The position numbers and the translations under genes are program-made. 64,000 nucleotides of DNA from JBBRZM01 sp963813635 (lineage in GTDB: Bacteria > Actinomycetota > Acidimicrobiia > IMCC26256 > JBBRZM01): assembly GCA_963813635.1 (NCBI GenBank), contig CAWEZO010000002.1, forward strand, positions 620,001 through 684,000, read 5' to 3'. Each line of letters begins with the position of its first letter. Position 1 is the stretch's first letter. This document shows, in pieces, positions 57,522-64,000 of this stretch. The notes beneath the pieces are model-generated. The model was not told the DNA's origin and ran no database searches. It was given only the letters and a program-made list of their open reading frames with translations.

Positions 57522-58838
57522 ATGACCCTGCGCAGCAAGGCGGCTCGCGTCCGCAACGCGCTCCGAGAGCTTCGAGCATCGCCCACGCCCGCGCGGCAGC
57601 AGGAGCACGTGTCGATCGACGACCAGATCGCACCCGGAGGCGACGCGCCCGTCGACGTGCGCGAGCTGCTGCACACCTACACGGTGGAGCGACTCGCCGA
57701 GACCGCCGACGAGTACTACCGCAAGAACCTCGAAGGCATCGACTACTACTACGCGAAGCCGCTCACCAGCGTCGACGAGACACCCGACTTCCTCATCTGC
57801 TTCTCGCAGGTGCTCGCGGGCGTCCGGCCCGTTCCCGGGATGCGCGTGCTCGACTTCGGTGCCGGCACCGGCTGGACGACCCGGTTCTTGACGCAGCTCG
57901 GCTGCGAGACGATCGTGTGCGACGTGTCGCTCACCGCGCTCGAGATCGCCGAAGAGCTGTTCAAGCGCCAACCGGTCGCGGGCCCACAACCCGAGCCGAG
58001 CTTCTTGGCGTTCGACGGCTATCACATCGATCTGCCCGACGAGAGCATCGACCGGATCATCTGCATCGACGCGTTCCATCACGTTCCCAACCCCGACGCG
58101 GTGTTGCGCGAGTTCGGGCGGGTGCTGAAGCCCGGCGGCATCGCCGGTTTCCAGGAGCCCGGCCCCAACCACTCGAAGAAGGCGCAGAGCCAGCTCGAGA
58201 TGAAGCAGTTCACCGTGATCGAGAACGACATCGTGATGCGCGAGATCTGGGGTTGGGCGCAGGACGCGGGATTCACGAGCCTGAAGCTCGCGGTGTTCAC
58301 CGCCGAGCACTTTCAGACCTCGGTCGAGGGCTACGAGGACTTCCTCAACGGTGGGATCACGACAAACCACTACTACGAGCACCTTCGGCGTTTCGTCGAC
58401 GACCGTCGCATCTTCTTTCTCGGCAAGGGTGACGTCGCGGTGGCTGACAGCCGCGAGCGGCGTGGGCTGGTTGCCGAGCTCGCGGTCACGCCCGACAGCA
58501 CGACGGTCCCGGCTGGCCGCTCGGTCACGGGAGCGGTGCGGGCGAAGAACACGGGCACCAACGTCTGGCTGTCGTCCGACGCGCCCCTCGGGCCGGTGCT
58601 GTTCGGCGTGCACCTGTTCGACGCCGATCACCTTCCCATCGAGCGCGACCACGCGCGCATCCCGTTGCCGAACGGCGACGTCGCGCCCGGCTCGACGGTC
58701 GAGACCCGCTTCGAGATCCCCGCACCCGCGGCGCCCGGCACCTACATCTTGGAGTTCGATCTCGTCGCCGAGCGCGTGTGCTGGTTCGAGATCAACGAGT
58801 CGCGCACGGTGTCGATCGAGATCACCGTCACGGGCTAG
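57522..58838 (+). CDS. SAM-dependent methyltransferase with C-terminal Ig-like domain
   Basis: 438 residues. The first 90 residues are helical and polar; motif I is MRVLDFGAGTGWTTRFLTQL, then DIICIDAFHHVPNPDAVLRE-like motif IV as IICIDAFHHVPNPDAVL, and VLKPGGIAGFQEPGPNHSKK. After residue 320 a separate beta-sandwich begins (VTPDSTTVPAGRSVTGAVRA, then TYILEFDLVAERVCWFEI), resembling Ig-like domains on glycan-linked proteins. Such fusions are seen in polysaccharide or O-antigen modification, so a glycan substrate is likely but unproven. It is divergent from the molybdenum hydroxylase gene and precedes smpB by three bases. Confidence 0.8.
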   Translation: MTLRSKAARVRNALRELRASPTPARQQEHVSIDDQIAPGGDAPVDVRELLHTYTVERLAETADEYYRKNLEGIDYYYAKPLTSVDETPDFLICFSQVLAGVRPVPGMRVLDFGAGTGWTTRFLTQLGCETIVCDVSLTALEIAEELFKRQPVAGPQPEPSFLAFDGYHIDLPDESIDRIICIDAFHHVPNPDAVLREFGRVLKPGGIAGFQEPGPNHSKKAQSQLEMKQFTVIENDIVMREIWGWAQDAGFTSLKLAVFTAEHFQTSVEGYEDFLNGGITTNHYYEHLRRFVDDRRIFFLGKGDVAVADSRERRGLVAELAVTPDSTTVPAGRSVTGAVRAKNTGTNVWLSSDAPLGPVLFGVHLFDADHLPIERDHARIPLPNGDVAPGSTVETRFEIPAPAAPGTYILEFDLVAERVCWFEINESRTVSIEITVTG

Positions 58839-58841
58839 ACG

Positions 58842-59306
58842 ATGTCGCGCCGCGGCGACCAGCAGGTCATCACCAACCGCAAGGCCCGCTACGACTACCT
58901 CGTGCTCGATACGATCGAGTGCGGCATCGTGCTCCAGGGCGCCGAGGTGAAGTCGATTCGACAGGGGCGGGCCAACTTGCAGGACGCGTACGCACGGGTC
59001 GACGACGGTGAGATCTGGCTGTTCGGCATGCACGTGGCGCCGTATGAGTTCTCGCGCGGCGATCTCGATCCGGTCCGGCGGCGCAAGCTGCTGCTCCACG
59101 CCAAGCAGATTGTCGAGCTGGAGAGCGCGGTCAACGAGCAGGGTGTCGCCCTCGTGCCGCTCCGCGTGTACTTCAAGGACGGACGGGTGAAAGTCGAGCT
59201 CGCGATTGCCAGGGGCAAGCGCGCGTATGACAAGCGCCAAGCGATCGCGGAGCGCGACGCGAAACGAGAGGCCGAGCGCGCGATGAAGGGCGACCGTCGC
59301 GACTGA
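58842..59306 (+). CDS. smpB: SsrA-binding protein SmpB
   Basis: Delivers tmRNA to stalled ribosomes. 154 residues. Landmarks are the N-terminal VITNRKARYDYLVLDTIECG, GAEVKSIRQGRANLQDAYAR, the loop VYFKDGRVKVELAIARGK, and the basic C-terminal tail KRQAIAERDAKREAERAMKG that acts as a codon mimic. The tmRNA gene follows 118 bases downstream, so the complete trans-translation pair is here. Confidence 0.97.
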   Translation: MSRRGDQQVITNRKARYDYLVLDTIECGIVLQGAEVKSIRQGRANLQDAYARVDDGEIWLFGMHVAPYEFSRGDLDPVRRRKLLLHAKQIVELESAVNEQGVALVPLRVYFKDGRVKVELAIARGKRAYDKRQAIAERDAKREAERAMKGDRRD

Positions 59307-59352
59307 CATCGATCTCCTCCCCCGCCGTCCACGCCTGCGCCTGCTCGTGTCA

Positions 59353-59382
59353 TTGGGTCATCGAGGAGTCGTCCGGTACAAT
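59353..59382 (+). promoter_or_regulatory. Probable promoter of ssrA
   Basis: TTGGGT (59353-59358) and TACAAT (59377-59382) are separated by 18 bases, a sigma-70-type promoter with a good -10 element. Transcription would start near 59389, leaving a leader of about 35 bases to be removed from the tmRNA 5' end. Confidence 0.45.
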
Positions 59383-59424
59383 TGCCTCGCCGCGTTCTGA
59401 CATGCACCGCGCGGCAGTTGACAT

Positions 59425-59779
59425 GGGGGTGCGTGGCTTCGATTCTGAGGATCGAGGTGGGTGAAGCGAGCCGACGTCGCCGGATCGTCGTGAAAGAGCC
59501 GGCACCAACAATAAATGCCGATCACAACATGGCACTTGCTGCTTGATCACTGATTAAGTAGCCGTCCGTCCCGGTCCTGCTGCTCGGCCGGATGACGGGC
59601 GTCATTCAGAGTGGCTCACCGCCGGGACGTGCCTCATGGCCCGGTGGGACATCACAGTGGGGCTGGGAGCACCGCACGCTGCCGGTGAGTAGCGGGGCTC
59701 CGAGATCCTTTCACCGGCTGCGCTCGGAGAATCCCCACCAACAGCTCGGAAGACGCGGGTTCGACTCCCGCCACCTCCA
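59425..59779 (+). ncRNA. ssrA: tmRNA (transfer-messenger RNA)
   Basis: One-piece tmRNA of about 355 bases. The 5' GGGGGTG pairs with the 3' CACCTCC to form the acceptor stem, the T-arm is CGGGTTCGACTCCCG, and the discriminator is A at 59779; the CCA is not encoded. The tag reading frame ends GCACTTGCTGCTTGA at 59532-59546, giving ...MALAA. The resume codon is either GCA at 59502 (tag APTINADHNMALAA) or GCC at 59517 (tag ADHNMALAA). The tag is a degradation signal for ClpXP, whose genes are at 9.3-11.2 kb. Confidence 0.95.
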
Positions 59780-59867
59780 CGACGAATGCCCTGGCAACAC
59801 GTCGCTGGCGGCGCCGTGGTCACCGTTTGGTCACAGAATCCGCGCCGGCCCGGGTAAGCGCGGCGGC

Positions 59868-60188
59868 GTAAGGCTCGACTCGCAGCTGCTGTGGGGCTCG
59901 GACTACCCGCACCTGCAGGGAACGTTCGTCTATCCCGATGGGCGCGACATGCCGTCAGTGACGCGACTCGCGTTCCGCAACACGTTCTCTGCGATCCCGG
60001 CCGCGAAGACGCGGCGAATGGTCGGCGAGAACGCGATCGGCGTCTACAACCTCGACGCGGCCGCGCTCAGCGCGATCGCCAACGAGATCGGCGCCCCGAC
60101 GGTTGATGAGTTGGCCACGCCCATCGACGCGGTGCCCGAGGATGCGAGCATCACCGCCTTCCGGTCGGGCGCCGGCGGCTGGAGCTGA
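59868..60188 (+). pseudogene. C-terminal fragment of an amidohydrolase (Amidohydrolase_2 type)
   Basis: About 106 residues: LLWGSDYPHLQGTFVYPDGR, then MPSVTRLAFRNTFSAIPAAK, then VGENAIGVYNLDAAALSAIA. The WGSDYPH motif with its metal-binding aspartate and the following helix region are the end of the TIM-barrel in decarboxylase-type amidohydrolases. The other 250 or so residues are missing; the frame joins the 3' end of ssrA without a plausible start. The upstream part must have been lost or never arrived, so it is nonfunctional. Confidence 0.7.
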
Positions 60189-60223
60189 CGGAGCGCGCCG
60201 CGGTCCGTCGACCGGGAGTGTTC

Positions 60224-60997
60224 CTACAGCCGCGCGATCCAGCCGCCGTCGACGAGGATCGTCTGCCCCGTGATCCAGTCGCCGGCCCGGGAGCAGAGGA
60301 GCAGCAGCGTTCCGATCAGGTCCTCGGGCGGTCCCGACTTCTTGCCCGGGATCGCGGCCGCGAGCGCCTCGCGGAACGGGGAATCCTTCGGCAGCGAGGC
60401 GTAGGCGCTCTCGTTGTCGACAAGGCCCGGTGCGATGGCATTGACGTTGATGTTCCGGCCGCCGAGCTCGGACGCGAGGTTCACCGTGAGCCCATGCAGC
60501 GCGTACTTGCTCACGCCGTAGATCCCGCCGGGCATGAACGCACCCGCGGACAGCCCGTTGATGATGCGGCCACCACCGCGCGCTTCCATCGCAGGCAGCA
60601 CGGCCTGGGTACAGAGCAACGGTCCTCGCAGGTTCACGTTGATCACGCGGTCCCACTGATCCACCGGCATGTTGCCGAGCCCGTAGGGCGGCAGGTCGGT
60701 CATGACCGCCGCGTTGTTGACGAGGACGTCGATGCCGCCAAACGCGTCGACTGCGGCGCGGGCCATCGCGGTCGCCGACTCGAGGGACCGAACGTCGACG
60801 CCGGTGCCCGCCGCCGCGTATCCGTCTGCCGCGAGCTCGGCCGCGGTCCGCTCCGCGGCGTCGGCGGCGACGTCGGCCACGACCACCGACGCGCCCGCCT
60901 CGCAGAGCGCCTGCGCGTACACGACGCCGATGCCACCAGCGCCGCCGGTGATCACGGCGACCTTGCCCGAGAGATCGAAGAGGTCTGCAACCGCCAT
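60224..60997 (-). CDS. Short-chain dehydrogenase/reductase, 257 residues
   Basis: Classical SDR. Cofactor motif AVITGGAGGIGVVYAQALC, an aspartate-type NAD-binding position in VVVADVAADAAE, structural motif VLVNNAAVMTD, active-site serine in RIINGLSAGAF and YGVSKYALHG. Ends GQTILVDGGWIARL. Complete. It is divergent from the aldehyde dehydrogenase operon with about 100 bases between, and resembles SDRs in steroid or terpene breakdown clusters. Substrate unknown. Confidence 0.92.
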   Translation of the reverse strand: MAVADLFDLSGKVAVITGGAGGIGVVYAQALCEAGASVVVADVAADAAERTAAELAADGYAAAGTGVDVRSLESATAMARAAVDAFGGIDVLVNNAAVMTDLPPYGLGNMPVDQWDRVINVNLRGPLLCTQAVLPAMEARGGGRIINGLSAGAFMPGGIYGVSKYALHGLTVNLASELGGRNINVNAIAPGLVDNESAYASLPKDSPFREALAAAIPGKKSGPPEDLIGTLLLLCSRAGDWITGQTILVDGGWIARL

Positions 60998-61101
60998 GCC
61001 CTTGACGGAAGCACATCCCGTGTGCTCGAGTCAAGCCATCTAGCTTGACTTCTAAGCTGTCTTGATTGATCCGGCCGGGACGCTCGACGAGAGGAGCTTG
61101 C

Positions 61102-62562
61102 ATGGCAGTCGATCGCACCGTGCCCAAGGTGCACCTGCACATCGGGGCCGAGCAGCGCACGTCCGGTGGCGGCGGCGTCCACGAGCACGTGTTCCCGGCG
61201 ACGGGCGAGGTCCAGGGCCTCGTGCCCCTCGCCGGTCCGGCCGACGTCGACGCTGCCATCACCGCGGCCCGCGCCGCATTCGAAACCTGGCGAACGTGGA
61301 CGCCATGGCAACGACGCGACGCGCTCGTCCACCTGGCCCAGCTGCTCGACGGCGCCCGGGACGAGCTGGCGCGCTTGGCCGTGCTCGACAACGGCATGAC
61401 CTACGGCATCGCGCACTTCACCGCGAGCTCCGTCGTCGACTACGCCCGCTACTACGCCGGATGGACCGACAAGATCGAAGGCCGCGTCACCTCGTCGCCC
61501 GCGCACGGACGGGAACTCGCGTTCACGGCACCCGAACCGTATGGCGTGATCGGGATCATCATCACGTGGAACGGCCCGCTCGTCTCGATCGGCATGAAAG
61601 TCATGCCCGCGCTCGCGGCCGGCAACACGGTGGTGATCAAGCCGTCCGAGCTCACGCCGTACGCGACCGAGCACTTCATGGAGCTCGTCCGTGAGGCCGG
61701 CATCCCCGCGGGCGTCGTCAACATGCTGCCCGGCACGGCCGAAGCCGGTGAGGCACTCGTCCGCCACCCAGCGGTGCAGAAGATCAGCTTCACCGGCGGC
61801 CCGACGGCCGCCCGGAGCATCCTCGCCGGCTGTGCGGAGACCCTGAAGCCCGCAGTGCTCGAGCTCGGCGGGAAGTCCGCATGCCTCGTGTTCCCCGACG
61901 CCGACCTCGAGGCGGTGGCCTTCATGGCGAGCGCCTCCGTCCTCCAGACGCTCGCGGGGCAAGGCTGCGCGCTCGCCACCAGATTGGTCGTGCACGACAG
62001 TGTCTACGACGAGCTCGCCGAGAAGGTCGTGGGCTACACGCGCGACATCAAGCTCGGCGATCCGTTCGACCTCTCCACGGGCGTGGGACCGGTCATCAGC
62101 CGGAGCGCGCAGGAGCGCATCATCGGCATGATCGAACGGGCGCAGGCCGAAGGCTCGGGAAAGCTGCTGATCGGAGGCGGCATCCCGGGTGGTGAACTCG
62201 CCGGCGGCTTCTACGTCGAGCCGACCGTCTTCGGCGACGTCCGCCCCGACAGCGAGATCGGCCAGGTCGAGGTGTTCGGACCGGTGCTCTCACTGATGCG
62301 CTTCCACACCGAAGAGGAGGCGCTGGAGATCGCGAACGGAACGTCCTACGGTCTCGCCTCCTACATCTGGACTCAGGACATCGGGCGGATCAACCGGCTC
62401 GCCGCGCGGCTGGAGGCCGGCGGCGTGTACGTCAACGGTGCGTCGCCGGTGATCGGCTGCGAGCTTCCGTTCGGCGGCGTCGGCATCTCCGGTTTCGGGC
62501 GCGAAGGCGGCCTCGAAGGCCTCCTGGAGTTCGTGCGCACGAAGGCGGTCGCGATCGCATGA
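61102..62562 (+). CDS. Aldehyde dehydrogenase (NAD(P)-dependent)
   Basis: 486 residues from the ATG at 61102, chosen because GAGAGGAG lies just upstream. Family marks are IIITWNGPLVSIGMKVMPAL with the oxyanion asparagine, VIKPSELTPYATEHF, the general-base glutamate in AVLELGGKSACLVF, and the catalytic cysteine in LAGQGCALATRL. Later comes FGPVLSLMRFHTEEEALEI. It oxidises an aldehyde to an acid; the substrate is unknown. It overlaps the next SDR by four bases (ATGA). Confidence 0.94.
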   Translation: MAVDRTVPKVHLHIGAEQRTSGGGGVHEHVFPATGEVQGLVPLAGPADVDAAITAARAAFETWRTWTPWQRRDALVHLAQLLDGARDELARLAVLDNGMTYGIAHFTASSVVDYARYYAGWTDKIEGRVTSSPAHGRELAFTAPEPYGVIGIIITWNGPLVSIGMKVMPALAAGNTVVIKPSELTPYATEHFMELVREAGIPAGVVNMLPGTAEAGEALVRHPAVQKISFTGGPTAARSILAGCAETLKPAVLELGGKSACLVFPDADLEAVAFMASASVLQTLAGQGCALATRLVVHDSVYDELAEKVVGYTRDIKLGDPFDLSTGVGPVISRSAQERIIGMIERAQAEGSGKLLIGGGIPGGELAGGFYVEPTVFGDVRPDSEIGQVEVFGPVLSLMRFHTEEEALEIANGTSYGLASYIWTQDIGRINRLAARLEAGGVYVNGASPVIGCELPFGGVGISGFGREGGLEGLLEFVRTKAVAIA

Positions 62563-63362
62563 CGGTGCCCTTCGATCTCGACGGCGCGGTCGCCGTACTC
62601 ACCGGCGCCGGAAGCGGCATCGGCCGGGCGACGGCGCGCTCGCTCGCGGATCGAGGCGCGCGCGTGGCCGTGAGTGATGTCGACACCGAGCGCGCCGAGG
62701 AGACGGCCGCGCTCGTCGTGACCGCGGGCGGCGAGGCGATCGCGGTCAACGTCGACGTCGCGCGACAGTCGGACCTCGAAGACCTGCGAGACCGTTGCCT
62801 GCAGCGATTCGGCCGCGTCGATGTCGTGTTCAACAACGTCGGCGTGATCGCGATGGGCGCGCCCGAGTCGCTGCCCATCGAGGCCTGGCAGCGCATGCTC
62901 GACCTCAACCTGCTGAGCATCGCCCGCAGCAACCTCGTCTTCCTTCCGCTGCTCCTCGCGCAAGGCCGCGGCCACGTTGTGAACACGGCATCGGCGTCCG
63001 GGCTACTCGCGTACGGGTTCGACCGGCTCCCCTACGTCGCCAGCAAGCACGCCGTCGTCGGTGTGACCGAGGCGCTCGCGCTCTATCTCGGGCCGAAGGG
63101 CATCGGCGTGACGTGTGTGTGCCCGTCCGGCGTGATGACGAACATCGTCGAGCAGATCACCTTCTACGGCGAGGCGGCGTCGCCGCGAGCGCCGCAGCAC
63201 CCGGTTGTCGACGCGGACGTTGTCGGCGAACTCATTGCCGACGCGGTGACGGCCGGCACGTTCCTCGTGGTGACCGCACCCGAGATCCTCGATGAGCTCC
63301 GCGAACGCGCCTCGGATCCCGAGGCCTACGTGCAGCGGATGATCAAGGAACAGCAGCCGTGA
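62559..63362 (+). CDS. Short-chain dehydrogenase/reductase, 267 residues
   Basis: Classical SDR coupled to the aldehyde dehydrogenase by an ATGA overlap. Cofactor motif AVLTGAGSGIGRATARSLA, structural motif VVFNNVGVIA, active-site HVVNTASASGLLAYG and tyrosine in LPYVASKHAVVG. The C-terminus is QRMIKEQQP. The stop overlaps a GTG that begins the next, truncated gene. An alcohol dehydrogenase feeding the aldehyde dehydrogenase would fit. Confidence 0.93.
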   Translation: MTVPFDLDGAVAVLTGAGSGIGRATARSLADRGARVAVSDVDTERAEETAALVVTAGGEAIAVNVDVARQSDLEDLRDRCLQRFGRVDVVFNNVGVIAMGAPESLPIEAWQRMLDLNLLSIARSNLVFLPLLLAQGRGHVVNTASASGLLAYGFDRLPYVASKHAVVGVTEALALYLGPKGIGVTCVCPSGVMTNIVEQITFYGEAASPRAPQHPVVDADVVGELIADAVTAGTFLVVTAPEILDELRERASDPEAYVQRMIKEQQP

Positions 63363-63523
63363 CGCGCGTCGGGTCCATCGGCCTCAGCAGCCAGGGCGCG
63401 CCGATGGCTCGTCGGATCGTCGACGCCGGCTACCCGACAACGCTATTGGCGCGGCGGCCCGCGACGCTCGAGCCCTTCGCCGATACCGCGGCCGCGACGG
63501 TCGCGGTACCGGCACGGCCATGA
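63359..63523 (+). pseudogene. N-terminal fragment of a 3-hydroxyisobutyrate dehydrogenase-like gene (NAD-binding 6PGDH family)
   Basis: A 54-residue reading starting at GTG gives VTRVGSIGLSSQGAPMARRI, then VDAGYPTTLLARRPATLEPF. This is the first Rossmann strand-helix-strand of 6PGDH-family enzymes, where the usual motif is GFIGLGxMGxPMA. Here G-x-G is changed to G-L-S-S, and the gene ends after ATVAVPARP. It overlaps the SDR stop (GTGA) and the decarboxylase start (ATGA), so an internal deletion has kept both couplings. It cannot be an active enzyme. Confidence 0.65.
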
Positions 63524-64000
63524 CCGCCGACGACCTGTATCGCGCCGTGATGATGGTGGACCCGCCGGCCGGACATTCTCCGCTGGGCGCGGCGGAGCGC
63601 GAGCATCTCTTCGGGGTCGTGTGGAACCGTCCCGGCTTGAGTATTCGCGACCGCAGACTCGTCAGCATCGTGTGCGTCAGCGCGGCGGTCGATGTGCCCG
63701 CGATGGACGCGCATGTCTATGCCGCGCTCGCGAGCGGCGATCTGACCGTCGAGCAGCTGAACGAGTTCACGCTGCACTTCGCCGTGTACTGCGGCTGGCC
63801 GAGGGCTTCCCAGCTCGAGATGTCGGTGCGGACGCAGTGGCAGCGCATCCATGACGAGCGTGGCGAGCCCACACCGGCGTTCCCACAGCTTGGCGTCGAA
63901 GATCTCGGCATCTCGGACCCCGCGCGGCGGATCACCCAGGGTATCGAGTGCTTCGAGGAGATCAGCCTCGTACAGGCGCCACCGCAGGACTCGCCGTACT
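63520..64000 (+). CDS. Carboxymuconolactone decarboxylase family protein (continues past the window)
   Basis: 160 residues are visible before the window ends; the stop lies outside. It reads MTADDLYRAVMMVDPPAGHS, then LGAAEREHLFGVVWNRPGLS and RRLVSIVCVSAAVDVPAMDA. The segment FTLHFAVYCGWPRASQLE is the conserved CMD motif, with His and Cys that in AhpD-like relatives carry redox or catalytic roles. The ATG overlaps the end of the 6PGDH-family remnant by four bases. As part of an aldehyde dehydrogenase-SDR operon it probably serves a degradation pathway; its substrate is unknown. Confidence 0.85.
   Translation, partial: MTADDLYRAVMMVDPPAGHSPLGAAEREHLFGVVWNRPGLSIRDRRLVSIVCVSAAVDVPAMDAHVYAALASGDLTVEQLNEFTLHFAVYCGWPRASQLEMSVRTQWQRIHDERGEPTPAFPQLGVEDLGISDPARRITQGIECFEEISLVQAPPQDSPY

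Noticed and set aside
55129..57525. Open plus-strand frame of about 800 codons opposite the molybdenum hydroxylase
   Set aside because: It is antisense to a clearly conserved protein, is rich in Arg/His/Asp with no known motif, and is a codon-bias shadow typical of high-GC DNA.
59418..59423. TTGACA just before the mature tmRNA 5' end, as a -35 element
   Set aside because: It would place transcription start inside the tmRNA body; the TTGGGT/TACAAT pair further upstream fits better.

Overview
The window is high-GC, densely packed, bacterial chromosomal DNA, most likely from an actinobacterium (Actinomycetota). Supporting evidence is a Mec-CysO-CysM cysteine pathway embedded beside murI, an MBL-fold protein, rph and rdgB in an order close to that of mycobacteria, WS/DGAT-type acyltransferases, an actinobacterial-type LexA box (CGAAC-N4-GTTCG) in front of dinB, and a tmRNA tag ending in ALAA. 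Acidimicrobiia is my best guess for the class, but that is inference. Many conserved single-copy genes (rodA, the class B PBP, mreC, mreB, folC, valS, clpP, rdgB, the Sua5 gene) carry single-base frame changes, worst in the first 2 kb. I read these mainly as uncorrected sequence indels and annotate such genes as CDS.

Layout. 1-12.6 kb (minus strand): cell-shape genes rodA, PBP2, mreD, mreC, mreB, then ndk, folC, valS, clpX, clpP and tig. 12.7-15.4 kb (plus): a CPA2 antiporter, a beta-helix lipoprotein, tRNA-Pro and tRNA-Gly. 15.6-25.8 kb (minus): a methyltransferase, SOS-type dinB, then a lipid cluster (acyl-CoA synthetase, WS/DGAT acyltransferase, condensation-type acyltransferase, two alpha/beta hydrolases) with decayed remnants of another WS/DGAT and of a regulator. 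25.9-31 kb: an accessory patch with an IS110-family element, a tocopherol-cyclase-like gene coupled to a membrane-anchored unknown, a SRPBCC protein and several gene fragments. 31-44.7 kb: a secreted glucose/sorbosone dehydrogenase-like protein with DUF4214-type repeats, tRNA-His, tRNA-Arg, tRNA-Lys, an epimerase, a membrane diguanylate cyclase, an SDR, a secreted subtilase with five C-terminal repeats, a second IS110-family element whose ends I can propose, a membrane histidine kinase and tRNA-Leu. 44.8-57.5 kb (minus): a penicillin-acylase-family enzyme and a long gene train running from a molybdenum hydroxylase through mec, cysO, cysM, Sua5, murI, MBL, rph and rdgB to a lipase-like hydrolase and two small conserved genes. 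57.5-59.8 kb (plus): a methyltransferase with an Ig-like tail, smpB and the tmRNA gene ssrA. 59.8-64 kb: a truncated amidohydrolase directly behind ssrA, an SDR, then an ALDH-SDR-(dehydrogenase remnant)-carboxymuconolactone decarboxylase operon that runs off the window.

How the genes fit together. The left block is a cell-envelope and protein-quality-control core. The 18-26 kb block looks like neutral-lipid (wax ester or triacylglycerol) synthesis and turnover. The Mec-CysO-CysM block makes cysteine by a protein-thiocarboxylate route, and the mec-cysO gap holds a set of alternative hairpin arms that could control it. SmpB and tmRNA together form the trans-translation system. The accessory patches at 24-31, 35-42 and 59.8 kb onward hold IS elements and truncated genes, several next to tRNA or tmRNA genes.
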